Of a stretch of 64,000 bases of DNA, positions 1 to 11,078 are shown piece after piece. The notes under the pieces are model-generated. The model saw only the letters and a list, made by a program, of their open reading frames with translations. It did no database searches and had not been told where the DNA came from. The position numbers and the translations under genes are program-made. Positions within the stretch are counted from its first letter, which is position 1. Every line of letters starts with the position of its first letter. The DNA is taken from positions 1,116,001 through 1,180,000 of the forward strand of contig NW_026776913.1 in the NCBI RefSeq assembly GCF_030936135.1, given 5' to 3'. The stretch comes from Gavia stellata. Lineage: Eukaryota > Chordata > Aves > Gaviiformes > Gaviidae.

Positions 1-1199
1 CACTAAGAACTTGTCTGAAAACCACCTTCCTGGTGTCCAGAGGCACTGGAGGTGGTGCGTGAACTCCCAGTCCCCTTCCTCCGGCTGCCAGAGGTATGAC
101 AGGGCTGATAGCAGCTGTCAGTGCCTCTGGAAAGGAATGTGGAGGGCTCAGGAGAGGACAGGCACTCTCCATGTGCCCGGGGGTGGGCTGTGAATGGGGA
201 CTCAGAAGGTGAAACCCCCTCAGAGGTGCTGGGGAGCAGGGCTGGCAGGGAGCAGAGCGGGGCACTTTTCCATGTCTGCCCACACACCCCAGCCCTGGGG
301 AGGGGCCTTTCTTGCGTGGCCAGCTCCGTCCTCCTGCTGGGCTCAGGGTACTGGGGCATGGCCAGCTCTGCCCAGCCTCTCACCTGGGCCAGACCCCCGG
401 ATCCCACAGCAGGGCTGTCTGCTGATGGTCCCATGGGACACGACGGAGGTTGTGCAGGGGCAGGCAGTGGTGGGGGGCTGCACATAGGGGGCTGCTGGGG
501 GAGCAGGCACAGAGGACTGCTGTGTGGACTGTGTCGGGGGAGTGTTTCCCTGTCCTTTGATGCTCTCTGGTCCATGCAGCGCCTGCACTGTGGGGCTCTG
601 GGACCATGTGGGGACCACTCAGCTGCAAAGGTCTCATCTTCTTGTCCCACAGTCCCCAGCTCGGTGTCAGCCGACGGGCACTGCCACGGGGCCTCTGTGC
701 TGGGTGTAGGGTGTCTCCTCGTGCCCTGCTCTGATCCCATGCAGGCACCTGCAGTGCATGTCTTTGCTTGTAGCTGACCACCATGGCCCGCCTGCATGCT
801 CCCAGGACATCCTGACCAGGCTGTCCTTGGAGATGGGTTGTGATGGTGGCTGAGGTGAGCAGCTCTGGTGCAGGCATGATCTGCAGAGGAGCACTCCAGC
901 ACTGTACAGGGTATAGAGTGTACAGGGGCTTTCCTGAACCAGGGACACCTCAGGGGAGTGGAGAGACCCATCAGGAGCCAGCAGCTAACATGACAGTGGC
1001 CAACGAGACCTGGGTAGGGCCAGGAGCAATGGTGGCCAAGCCCCGACATGTATAAAATAAAACCCTAGGGAGTGCCATGAGCAGGGCGGACAAATGGGGT
1101 GTGGTGCATCAGAAAGGGCATGGCGCAGCAGTTTGCGGGGAAGTTCATGTGGAAGGGTGTGCAGGAAGGGCGCTGTAACTCCACTGGCTTGACCAGGGA
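1..1199. other. No gene recognised; GC-rich unique sequence
   Basis: I see no supported gene here. Long open frames exist on both strands, but they are rich in Pro, Ser, Gly and Cys, share no recognisable domain and overlap each other, as expected of GC-rich non-coding DNA. A stretch at about 260-440 resembles 54095-54280 on the same strand, so part of this region belongs to a two-copy repeat. Confidence 0.6.
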
Positions 1200-2505
1200 G
1201 ATATGGTATCTACCCAGCAGAACGCCATGGCCTCTCTAAACTCTGCATCCACTGTGACTGTCGAGTCTTTGCAGAGCTCCATTGGGAACATGCTGGAAAC
1301 ACACCCTACCTTTCCTGGAACAAGCCTGTCAGGCAGACCGGACACATCATATGGAGGATTCCCTATCCTCTCTCCACCTAGCTGAACGCAGTCACTCAAG
1401 GGATAGGGGGAAACGGCGACAGGTTCCTGCCTGGCACAACAGACGCATCTCCTCCATCACTACCCCACCTTCCCAGGTGTCCTTGCACAACAGGTACGAG
1501 AATCTGCAAGTGGAACCCAATAATGACGAGGACGATGGTTGATCTAGGTTGGAGGTGTCCCCAAGGTTAAGTCAGACTACTCCCTGCGTCAAAACCACTT
1601 CCATAAAGAGAAAAAGATGGGCCACTGTCATAGGAGACTCTCTCCTGAGGGGAACAGAAGGCCCAACATCCAGACTGGACCCACTTCTTAGGGAAGTCTG
1701 CTGCCTCCCTAGGGTCTGCGTTAAAGATATGATGGGAAAACTTCCTACCCTGGTACAGCCCTCGCATTATTATCCATTCTTGCTTTTTCATGTCAGCAGC
1801 AATGAATCACAGAATCACAGAATCACTAAGGTTGGAAAAGACCTGTAAGATGATCAGGTCCAACCACCACCCCAACACCACCATGCCCACTAAACCATGT
1901 CCCGCAGTGCCACATCCACAGGTTCCTTGAACCCCTCCAGTGCTGGTGACTCCATCACCTCCCTGGGCAGCCTGTTCTAATAAGTTGCAATAAGAAGTCC
2001 AAGGGCAATCAAGAGAGAATTTAGGGCCTTGGGACGACTGGTTAAGGGATCAGGAGCACAAGTATTGCTCTCCTCTGTCCTTCCAGTTGCAGGAAATGAT
2101 GAAGAAAGAAACAGGACGAGCCAGCAGAACAATACCTGGCTCTGAGCCTGGTGTCACCAGCAGAATTTGGGGATTTTTGATCATGAGTCGATCTACACAA
2201 CACCAGGCCTGCTGGCAACAGATGGGGTACACCTGTCCCAGAAGAGGAAAAGAATCTTTGCAGAGGAGCTAGCAGGGCTCCTTGAAAGAGCTTTAAATTG
2301 GATTTGAAGGGGGAAAGGGATAAAACCAGGCTCACCAGAGACAAACCTGGGGGTGGCACACCAATGTTGGAGGGACGCTGTGCTAGCGAGGTCCTTCAGT
2401 CTGCTCCACGATGTGCTGAGTACAATGGAGCACATTTGAAGTGTGTTTATACTAATGCGTGCAGCATGCAAAATAAACGAGAGGAACTAGAAGCTTTGGC
2501 CCAGT
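1200..2505 (+). mobile_element. CR1 LINE fragment A: ORF1 and the start of ORF2
   Basis: Plus-strand CR1 retrotransposon piece. ORF1 seems to begin at the ATG at 1203 (MVSTQQNAMA, like MVSTRPKAIA in the larger copy near 24.8 kb). It continues through the spacer around QVSLHNRYENLQVEPNN to the esterase motif VIGDSLLRGTEG near 1630-1665. The second half of the esterase domain is at about 2000-2280, beyond a nested CR1 insertion. ORF2 starts near 2298 (MDLKGERDKTRLTRDKPGGG) and stops matching at about 2505, where sequence of opposite polarity begins. Reading frames are broken several times. In CR1, ORF1 is an RNA-binding and esterase-like protein and ORF2 carries endonuclease and reverse transcriptase; this piece is inactive. 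Confidence 0.85.
1801..1985 (-). mobile_element. CR1 3'-end fragment nested in CR1 fragment A
   Basis: Minus-strand 3' tail of a CR1. The octamer tail (repeats of CAGAATCA on the plus strand) is at 1801-1828. It is followed by the usual 3' UTR words (ggttggaaaagacctgtaag, ccctgggcagcctgttct). It is a severe 5' truncation of about 185 bases inserted into the esterase part of the plus-strand CR1 ORF1, so it is younger than that element. A short similar word (gcaatga / gcaataa) flanks it and may be an imperfect target duplication. Confidence 0.85.
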
Positions 2506-2507
2506 AC

Positions 2508-4388
2508 AGCCGAGGGTGCCCCCAACCTTCATGTCCCTCACCAGTCACTCTTTGTTTGTCAGTACTAGGTCCAGTAGAACACCTCTCCTTGTTGGCTCCT
2601 CCACCAGTTATCATCAATACACTGGGGGAACCTCCCGGACTGTAAATGCCTGGCTGTGAAGCCTTCCCAGCAGGTATCAGGGTGAGTGAAATCTCGCAGG
2701 AGAACTGAGACCTGTGATGGTGGGATGACTCTCAGCTCTCTGTAGAAGGCCTCATCATTTTCCCCACCCTGATCAGGTTGCCTGTAATCAACACCCACAA
2801 CAGCATCTCTCATGTCAGCCTGCCCCTTAATCCTTACCTACAAGCTCTCAACTCGCTCTTCATCTGCCCCCAGGGAGAGCTCGATACATTCCAGTTGCTC
2901 TCTCCACATAAAGAGCAACTCCACCACCTCCCCTTGCTGGCCTATCTTTCCTAAAAAGAACACAGCCATCCATGACAACATTCCAGTCATGTGAGCTATC
3001 CCACCATGTCTCAGTCATTGCAATGAGATCATGGCCCTGCGACCGCACACAGATCTCCAATTCTTCCTGTTTATTCTCCATGCTGCTCATTCTGGGCGTC
3101 ACCTCAAAGCACCAGGAGGAAAAGAAGGTTATCAGAAGTAGTCAACATGGATTCACCAAGAAAAGTCATGTCTGACCAATCTGATAGCCTCCTACGATGA
3201 CATGTCTGGATGGATAGATGCGGGGAGGGCAGTGGATGTTGTCTGCCTTGGCCTCAGCAAGGCTTTCGACACCGTCTCCCACATCATCCTCAGAGGCAAG
3301 CGTAGGAAGTGTGATGGAATGGACAGTGGGGTGGATTTGGAACTGGCTGATAGATAGAGCTCTGAGGGTTGTGATTAGTGGCCCAGAGTCTAGTTGGAGG
3401 TCTGTCACAAGTGGCGTTCCTCAGGGGTCAGTACTGGGTCCAGTCCTGTTCAATATATTCAGCAATGACCTGGATGAAGGGATAGAGTGTGCCCTCAGCA
3501 AGTTTGCTGATGACACAAAACTGGGAGCAGTGGTGGATACGGCGGAAGGCTGAGCTGCCATTCAGTTTCACCTGGACAGGCTGGAGAGTTGGGCAGAGAG
3601 GAACCTGATGAAATTCAGCAAAGGCAAGTGTAGGGCACTGCACCGGGGGCGGAATAACCCCCTGCATCAGCATAGGTTAGGGGCTGACCTGCTGGAGAGC
3701 AGCTCTGTGGAAAGGGACCTGGGAGTCCTGGGGGACAACAGGATGACCACGAGCCACCAATGTGCCCTTGGGGCCAAGGAGGCCAATGGCATCCTGGGCT
3801 GCATCCAGAAGAGTGTGGCTAGGAGGGCGAGGGAGGTTATCCTTCCCCTCTACTCTGCCCTGCTGAGGCCGCATCTGGAGTGCTGTGTCCTGTTCTGGGC
3901 TCCCCGGTTCAAGAAGGACAGGGAACTGCTGGAGAGGGTCCAGCAAAGGGCTACGAAGATGATTAGGGGAGTGGAACAGCTTTCTTAGGAGGAAAGGCTG
4001 AGGGACTTGGGTCTTTCTAGTCTGGAGAAGAGAAGACTGAGGGGGATCTTATCAATGCTTAGAAATAGTTAAGGGGTGGGTGCCAGGAGGATGGGAACAG
4101 TCTTTTTTCAGTGGTGCCCAGTGACAGGACAAGAGGTAATGGGCACAAACATGGTCATAGGAAGTTCCGTCTACACATGAGGAGGAACTTCTTTCCTTTG
4201 AGGGTGTCAGAGCCCTGGAACAAGCTGCCCAGAGAGGTTTTGGAGTCTCCTTCTCTGGAGATATTCAAAACTCACGTGGAAGCATTCCTGTGCAACCTGC
4301 TGTAGGTGAACCTCCTCTGGTGGGGGGGTTGGACTAGATGATCTCCAGAGGTCCCTTGCAACCCCTCTCATTCTGTGATTCTGTGATT
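2508..4388 (+). mobile_element. CR1 LINE copy B with a 5' inversion
   Basis: The 3' part (about 3110-4388) is plus-strand ORF2: [29 protein letters not shown], the catalytic FADD box at 3503-3514, the C-terminal region ([19 protein letters not shown]) and an octamer tail ending near 4386. The 5' part (2508-3105) is minus-strand ORF2 endonuclease: NKQEELE, AMTETWWDSSHDW, VDYRQPDQGGENDEAFYREL. This arrangement, an inverted 5' segment next to a sense 3' segment with material missing at the join, is the standard product of twin priming in LINE integration. Frames are interrupted several times, so the copy is dead. The tail differs from that of the 20.8-kb element, suggesting another CR1 subfamily. 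Confidence 0.85.
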
Positions 4389-4849
4389 TTCTTGGTGGAT
4401 CCTTATCCCCTTCTGCAAGAGGGTGGGGAAAACTCTAGTCAGGTCCATGTTGAAGCTGTTTCTGTGTTGGAGGCAGTGAATGGATTTCTTTTGTCCCTGT
4501 CCACCAAATGCAGTGTTGGCTGTGAGTGAGGCTGTTGCAGTGGTCAGGAGGGTATTTTTGCCCTCACAGAGATGACAGTCCCTCCTGTCCATGCAGGACT
4601 CAACTTGCGAATCCCCAGCAGAAGGTTTCTTTAGCAGCGTTGTGCCCGCTTTCTCCCAGTTCTGAGCTCCTTGGCCCCTTGGGGAGGCAGGAGGAGGGCA
4701 GGGCCTGTGGGAACCGGAGTCAGAGGCCAGTAGAGGACAGAGGCCAGCAAGAGGTCACTTCTTCCTGAGACCCCGTACGCAGCGCGGTGTTGTGTATATG
4801 TGTTCTGAGCGGTGCTGAGGAGGGGGGATAATGCCTGCTGTGCTGTGTG
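4389..4849. other. No gene recognised between CR1 and the minisatellite
   Basis: About 460 bases of unremarkable sequence. I see no exon, repeat family or RNA gene. Confidence 0.5.
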
Positions 4850-5395
4850 TGCATCTGTAATGGTGTTGGTATCTGCATGGGGGTGTGTGATGCTATGGAT
4901 ATCTGCAATGGGATCAGTATCTGCAATGGCCTCTGCATCTGCAGTGGGAAAGAATCTGCCAGGGCATCTGCAAAGGTATCTGCATCTGGAATGCTGTGTG
5001 TGCAACTGTCCTGTCAGCTACAGCTCTCCAATGCAGCCATCACTGCGGATGGAGATACCATTGTGGATAACATTGCCAATGCTGGTGCAGATGCCACTGG
5101 AGTTGGAAATACAGTTTCAGATGCAATTGCTGATGGAGATGCTATTGAGGATGCAGGTGCCATTGCAGATACCATTGCAGATGCAGACACCATTGGAGAT
5201 GCAGGTGCCTTTGAAGATTCTTTTGAAGGTACCGGCACCGATGCCACTGGAGATGCCACTGCAGATGCAGATACCATTACAGACACCACCGGAGACGCAG
5301 GTGCTGTGTCAAACAGCATTGCAGCTGCAGATACCACAGCAGATGGCATTGAAGGTGCTAGTATGATTTCCAATGCAACTGCATCTCAATTATGC
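4850..5395. repeat. Degenerate hexamer-based minisatellite, with a change of strand inside
   Basis: The first part (about 4850-5000) is built from words such as atctgcaatgg and ggtatctgcatc. The second part (about 5040-5395) is built from the reverse complement (gcagataccattgcagatgc). The period is a multiple of six, mostly 12 or 18 bases with point changes. Because the period is a multiple of three, several frames stay open and give artificial Ile-Cys-Asn-Gly or Ala-Asp-Thr-Ile repeats. I do not regard those as proteins. The same unit occurs at 15870-16790. Confidence 0.8.
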
Positions 5396-6069
5396 TGAGT
5401 AGAAGCAGCTACTGCAATTAAATACTCATGCTTTTACTCATACTTTTTGTCTTTGTCTTCTTGAAAGTGGATCTGCAAACCCAGTTCCTATTTCATATAA
5501 TGAAGACTTCCGATGGGATTTCTAGGAAAGGACCGATGGCAGGGAAAGGGAGGACTCGAGGTTGTTTGGGGATGAAATAGGGCTAAAAACAGCTAGTCAC
5601 GATGAAGGAGGTTGCTGGTAAGTACACTTGTCCAGCCGCACCCTGCAACAGATGGCCCCAGCCTGTCCTGCCTTCTTGTTAAACTCCATTTCACTACTTC
5701 CTGGGGTGAGGGGGATCTCTGTTCTTTGTACGTGTGGAGGTGTGAGTGCCAGCCCCTGGAGGGGGGACCACAAGTCATAGGGGCTCACGTGCCCGGGGGG
5801 AAGCAACTGGAGAGACTGGGAGGGGGGATTTGACTCCTGGAGGGAGCAGGTGGTCCAAAGCATCGCCTGGAGAAACTGTGGGGTCTTGGGGCTCTGGTAC
5901 TGGTAAGGCCATAGGTCTGGACCAGGAGGGGAAGTGGTCCTTTACATGCCCCGGCAAGTACCTCAGATACAGCTCTCGAGGTGGCACTGGCTGCTTATGG
6001 TCAGACCCCGGAGCTCTGCCTGAAAACCTGGGAACTGCTCTCAATACTTTAAAAAAAGAAAGAAAAAAA
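5396..6069. other. No gene recognised
   Basis: Sequence between the minisatellite and repeat S copy 1. I find no domain, splice-ordered exon set or known repeat. Confidence 0.5.
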
Positions 6070-8160
6070 ACCCAGCACCTTTTTACCAGCTTCAATGTTT
6101 CAGTACTTTCAATAAAATATCACTGTATTTTCTATCCTGCCAAAATGGGACTTTTGAGACTGTGTATTTATTGCGGGAGAAGAAATCCTGATCTTGCCCT
6201 GTGCTTGCATTGCCAGTACTCTGTCTATCATGCTGTGTATTTAATCTCCCTAACCTTCCAGGTGTTTCTACCTGTCCTGATCAAACTCCCCACGTCGGAA
6301 GTCATCTCTTCAGAAAACGATCTGGACATACGCACTTTCCACTGTTCTCCAGGGTTTTCCGCCTCTTACTCTTTGATCATTCAGATCCCTCTCACCTATC
6401 ACCCTGCTTTGAGCTCCAGGGAGGTAAAGCGTCATTGTCTTTCAGTCCTCTCTTGTCTTTCAGTACTCTCCCTCATAGTCCCTATAGGCAACTCTTCAAC
6501 TGGGGTGGTGAACCTCGTTGGAAGCTGCTAAAAATAACCATACAGCTGAGAAGTGTGTTTATTGTGGATTAAGTTCTCTTCTGTTTTACTTTTTCTTCTT
6601 TTTTCTTTCCCCCAATTAAAGAACCCTGTTTCCATGCAGTTCTCCATGGAGAGCAGGTAGGAATTGCTGCAAAGCAGCTGTAATATTCAGCTGCAGACTT
6701 TGGTGGAGAAGTCTGATGTAAAGAAAAGTGATGCAAGTCCCCGGTGGCCAACGAGATCAATGGCAGGGTTGGAGAGGTGAGGAGCAAGGTTGTCCATACC
6801 GTGTCTGGCCTCAAGGGACTGCTTTTCCTACCTGTCCACACCTCTTTAGGAGACACTCTGCATCCATATCAACTGGAGAATTCTCCTATCACATCTTCAG
6901 ATTGCTCATTGAAAAGGTTGAGCTAGCTATGCTACTTCAGGGTAGGTGCCTACCTCTCTAACTGGCTATACAAATGTTGAAGACCTGAAGAAAACTATAG
7001 AAGAGGCATAGCTCGTTAGCGCTTTCTGCATTTTAATGAGCCCCATGGTGTATGTAGTGCTGACTCCAGGAGCCTCAGGTACTGAGAAGAGACTGAACAA
7101 TCCACTCAAGGAGACAAAGGCAGAAGACAAACCTAAAATACTCTGAAGCATTACTGGGCCCCACTGAGGGCCATTACTGACAAAGCCTCCCCAGGGACTC
7201 GTTAGAGCTGATAATTGGAGGCTGTGATTGCAGGTAGGCAAAGGCACTGTGCAGGTGGCTCTGACGCTGACAAAGCCCTTGGATTGTTACATGGAGCACA
7301 AAGGCCAAGCCCTGACCCCCGGCCCATGGAAGGGGGATCCTGTCCCTCACACGCGGGTCAGGGCCCTTCCTGGGCCAGTGGATGTGGGGTCTGCAATGCC
7401 CAGTGCAGGACAATGGAACAACACTCCCAGCTTCCCCATGGGGTTGCAAGGAGGAAATGAGGCTCCAGTGCCATGAGGACAACATGTCTTCTCACAGCCC
7501 TTGGTGGCACAGACAACTGCCATAGCCCAGAGGACAAAGACCTGGGTTCTGTTCATGCCTTCCAGCCTGGCCAGCGCCCTTGGCAGTTTCCATCGCAGGC
7601 TGTCCCACACCTGCCCCTGTTTTCCTGCAGCCTGTAGACATCCATCTTGCTTCTCCACCTTGCTCTCCCCTGGGCATTTCTCTGCCTTCACTGACGTCTC
7701 CCCACCCTCACCGGCCGTTCGTTGAAACACAAAGCCATGGTCTGATCACCAACTCTCACTGGGTGAGCTCTTGCACCACAGCTCTACCCTTCGAGTGACA
7801 TTTCTTCTTCCTCATGTCCAGGCTCCACTTTCCAAGCTGCACTTTGTAGCACTTTTTCTCTCTCCTGCTTTTTCCCACCACCAAGGAGAGATCAAAATTC
7901 TCAGAAAGCACCCTTCAAGCACGCGACCTAACTCATCAGCCTTCTTGTGGCCCTTCACCTGAGCTGAGTGCGTAAACTCACTGTGATCTTCTAAACCACG
8001 TGACTTTCCCTGGCCTTTCAGCTTCTTGGATAGGCACAAACAAGCCCTATGCCTGCTGCTGTCCCGTCAGGTACTCAGGCAGAAGGCACATGCCAACCCA
8101 TATCCATGCCCTATTCCTGGATGGGGCTCCACCATGTGGAGGGATAATAAGGACATTCAA
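6070..8160 (+). repeat. Window-specific repeat S, copy 1 (longest copy)
   Basis: A low-copy repeat of about 2 kb. Its order of segments recurs at 33140-34450, 38515-39440, 56830-58690 and 26160-26830, and inverted at 61930-62620. Shared landmarks are the phrase ctcaagggactgcttttcc near 6812, the segment around aaagcctccccagggactcg near 7180, and the block with tcccctgggcatttctctgcc near 7665. No copy keeps a long common reading frame, so I see no protein. It may be part of the unit that was duplicated with the OR genes, or an unnamed repeat. Confidence 0.6.
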
Positions 8161-8164
8161 GAGT

Positions 8165-8670
8165 GTTGGCCCAAATGCTAATCACTGAGGGATTCTGGGT
8201 ATGACTGCCTTCTAAAAAGACTTTGTACTGCTGATGACATTTGGGCCTCACCATCCAGCCAACTTCCCACCCACCCTACCATCCACTTCTTCAGCCTTGA
8301 TAGCATCAGTCCGGCTCTAAGGAGACTCTGGGAGATGATGTCAAAGGCCTTGCAAAAGTCCAGGTACACAACGTGCCCTCGTTTCCCCTAACCATTCTGC
8401 TTCAGCAATGCCTTTCTTGTCCTTCAAGGGCCTGGAGATGGCTGCAGGACAACTTGCCCCATGTCCTCCTAGAGTCTGAGGTAGGCAGGCCACTTGCAAT
8501 TCTGTCAATCCTCATCCCTGCCCTTCTTGAAGAGGGGTTTGACGTCTGCTTTTTCCAAGGACCACAGAACCTCCATGATTGCTCCGGCACTTTTGAGGTC
8601 ACAATCCAGAATCACAGGCAAGGAGCAGTCAGGAGCACTTGCAATGAGCCTGTCCAAGGCAGCTGAGATG
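8165..8670 (-). mobile_element. Old CR1 fragment, reverse transcriptase region
   Basis: Minus-strand reading gives YLDFCKAFDIISQSLL and GSWLDGEAQ, which match the CR1 reverse transcriptase words [11 protein letters not shown] and NWLDGRAQ. The homology continues to about 8670 through degraded sequence. It lacks both the endonuclease and the 3' tail. It is more diverged than the copies at 14.7 and 20.8 kb. Confidence 0.75.
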
Positions 8671-9886
8671 AATGTAGCTGGGAAAATGGAAATTTGTTCT
8701 TGGAGTCACACACAGAAATGTCGGAGCTCTGCCAGGTGCCCATGTCTCAGCTGGACTCGTGCACTCCTCGTACACACGAGGGTGATCAGGGACAGGAGTC
8801 CTTGCCTTGCACGTGCAGAGGCAGTGCACTGCAGCAGTCACAGTGTCAATCTGACCTCCTGCTGCTGCTCCCAGAGGCTGGGAGGCACCTCAGCCCTGCG
8901 GTGTATCGCCCTGCTCTGCACTCGTCTGAGATGCTCCACGGCATGAGGAATGGACACGGGGACGTCCGTTCAATGAAGCACATCCCAGTGCTGCATCCAG
9001 GTGCTTTCCCAGGGGATGTTACTCTCAAAGTGAAGTGACCTTGAGACACTGTCTGTCCCAGAGGCCTTCATGGCACCCCCAGGAAGAGCTGATGGCATTT
9101 GTGCTCACTCGGGTTCATCTCCCCACACGCACACCATGTGCATGCTTACGTCTCGTCTGTACAATGCAAACCTGGACTTCTGACCTGGTCATTCGGTGTC
9201 CCTCTGTGGAGGGACAAGCAACCTCTCCGAGCTGGGGTGAGAGGCCAGTGCTGGACATGGTGGTGGTTATTGGCTGGTGTGTGACGACTACCCTGGGGCA
9301 GCTGCCCGGGGTGTCCAGCGAACACGGGCACAGGTCAGACCCTGCTCTGCTGGTCCTCCATGTCTCTGACTCGTCCCACAGCAGGAAATGGAGGCCAGTG
9401 AGAATGTCCATCCAGCCGGCACGCTGAGGAGATCTCCGCTCCAGGCAACTTGCAGCCCCAGGTGCCAAACTTGGTCCCCAGGATGGCATGAGAGAATTGG
9501 CCCAGGGGATGCTCAGGAAGGTCCTTTTGCCCCATGGACAGGGCAGCCTGCCCCCAGCTGCCACCCTCAGCAAAGGGTTTCTCTTTCCATGTCTCCCCTG
9601 CACACACACAGTGCCCTGCTCTTCTCCTCGCACTGGCCAGTCACCCCTGCACCCCCTCCCCAGGCTCCCCACAGCCTCCGAGCTGGCGGCGTTGCTCTGA
9701 AGAGCAAGCAGGCTGTAGTTCCCAGGGCCATGGAGTGACTCCACAGGGTCATGCTGGTCATGCTGGGAGGCAGACCCAGCTCCCGGTGACTACTGCCCCC
9801 TTCACCTCAGCACACAGACACTGCCCCACGTCTCCAGAGAAGATCTCAAAGAAAGGATCTCAGGCAAACCACCTGGAGCAGGGTCC
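8671..9886. other. No gene recognised; region downstream of OR1
   Basis: Low-repeat sequence downstream of the OR1 gene. I find no homologous frame or RNA gene. Confidence 0.45.
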
Positions 9887-9887
9887 T

Positions 9888-9893
9888 TTATTT
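9888..9893 (-). terminator. Candidate polyadenylation signal for OR1
   Basis: AATAAA on the minus strand, about 109 bases past the OR1 stop codon. It is the first canonical hexamer downstream. Confidence 0.5.
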
Positions 9894-10001
9894 TGTTTAA
9901 ACACACAGCTCCCAATTTACACAAAGTCTCTGGGTCACACAGGACAGGCAGATACTGAAATAGAAATAGGATGAAGAATGACTTCCTTTTTGTGGACAGC
10001 A

Positions 10002-11054
10002 TTAATACAACCAAGAAAAGCTAAAAACCAAAGAAACCAAACCAAACAACCTACCAAAGAGAGTCTGGGCATGTAATGAGTTATGTGACAAGTGATATGC
10101 AGAAGAAGATGGGCAGTTCATTGCTACTTCTGAAAAGCAACCAGTCATCAGTTTCCTTAGGGCATCCTTGAGCTCCTGGTTCCTCATGCTGTAGATGAGG
10201 GGGTTCACTGCTGGAGGCACCACCGAGTACAGAACTGCCATCACCAGGTCCAGGGATAGGGAGGAGATGGAGGGGGGCTTTAGGTGGGCAAACATGATAG
10301 TGCTGATGAACAGGGAGACCACAGCCAGGTGAGGGAGGCATGTGGAAATGGCTTTGTGCCGTCCCTGCTCTGAGGGGATCCTCAGCACGGTCCTCAAGAT
10401 CTGCACATAGGACAGCACAATGAAAACAAAACACCCAAAACTAAAACAAGCACTAACCACAATAAACCCAACTTCCCTGAGGTAGGCATCTGAGCAGGAG
10501 AGCTTGAGGATCTGTGGAATTTCACAGAAGAACTGGTCCAAGGCATTACCTGGGCAGAGAGGTAGTGAAAATGTATTGGCTGTGTGCAGCACAGCATAGA
10601 AAAAAATACTGCCCCAGGCAGCTGCTGCCATTTTCACACAAGCTCTGCTGCCCAGGAGGGTCCCATAGTGCAGGGGTTTGCAGATGGCAATGTAGCGGTC
10701 GTAGGCCATGATGGTGAGAAGATAAAACTCTGCTGACATGAAAAGGACAAACAGAAAGACTTGAGCAGCACATCCTGCAAAGGAGATGGCCCTGGTGTCC
10801 CAGAGGGAATTGGCCATGGCTTTGGGGACAGTGGTGGAGATGGAGCCCAGGTCGATGACAGAAAGGTTGAGAAGGAAGAAGTACATGGGGGTGTGGAGGT
10901 GGTGGTCGCAGGCTATGGCGGTGATGATGAGGCCATTGCCCAGGAGGGCAGCCAGGTAGATGCCCAGGAAGAGGCAGAAGTGCAAGAGCTGCAGCTCCCG
11001 CGTATCTGCGAATGCCAGGAGGATGAACTGGGTGATGGAGCTGCTGTTGGACAT
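10002..11054 (-). CDS. Olfactory receptor, OR14-like (OR1)
   Basis: Seven-transmembrane odorant receptor that would act in sensory-neuron membranes through a G protein. The frame is intact, 350 codons, starting at MSNSSS. I chose this ATG rather than the one 29 codons upstream because all four paralogues share it and a splice acceptor lies 24 bases before it. Landmarks: an N-glycosylation site at Asn3; LLGNGLI in TM1; TPMYFFLLNLS leading into TM2; the TM3 end MAYDRYIAICKPLHYG; second-loop cysteines in LPLCPGN and QFFCEIPQ; SYVQILR after TM5; KAISTCLPHL in TM6; NPLIYSMRNQELKDALRK after TM7. The C-terminus runs about 40 residues beyond the usual end and finishes in a hydrophobic patch (LFGLVSLVFSFSWLY). 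It is the inverted relative of OR4. Ligand unknown. Confidence 0.92.
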   Translation of the reverse strand: MSNSSSITQFILLAFADTRELQLLHFCLFLGIYLAALLGNGLIITAIACDHHLHTPMYFFLLNLSVIDLGSISTTVPKAMANSLWDTRAISFAGCAAQVFLFVLFMSAEFYLLTIMAYDRYIAICKPLHYGTLLGSRACVKMAAAAWGSIFFYAVLHTANTFSLPLCPGNALDQFFCEIPQILKLSCSDAYLREVGFIVVSACFSFGCFVFIVLSYVQILRTVLRIPSEQGRHKAISTCLPHLAVVSLFISTIMFAHLKPPSISSLSLDLVMAVLYSVVPPAVNPLIYSMRNQELKDALRKLMTGCFSEVAMNCPSSSAYHLSHNSLHAQTLFGRLFGLVSLVFSFSWLY

Positions 11055-11078
11055 TTTCTGTCTCTTGGTCTGGGGGCT
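11055..11078 (-). promoter_or_regulatory. OR1 5' UTR part of the coding exon, with splice acceptor
   Basis: On the minus strand a T-rich tract followed by ttggacag (acceptor AG at 11080-11079) sits 24 bases before the ATG. The same arrangement is found in OR2, OR3 and OR4. OR genes commonly have an intron in the 5' UTR, so this is the likely start of the coding exon. Confidence 0.6.

Noticed and set aside
3-1049. 348-codon minus-strand open frame at the left end
   Set aside because: No domain, composition rich in Ser, Pro and Cys, and equally open frames on the other strand; typical of GC-rich non-coding DNA.
4847-5398. 183-codon frames in the first minisatellite
   Set aside because: Same reason; more than one frame is open on both strands.
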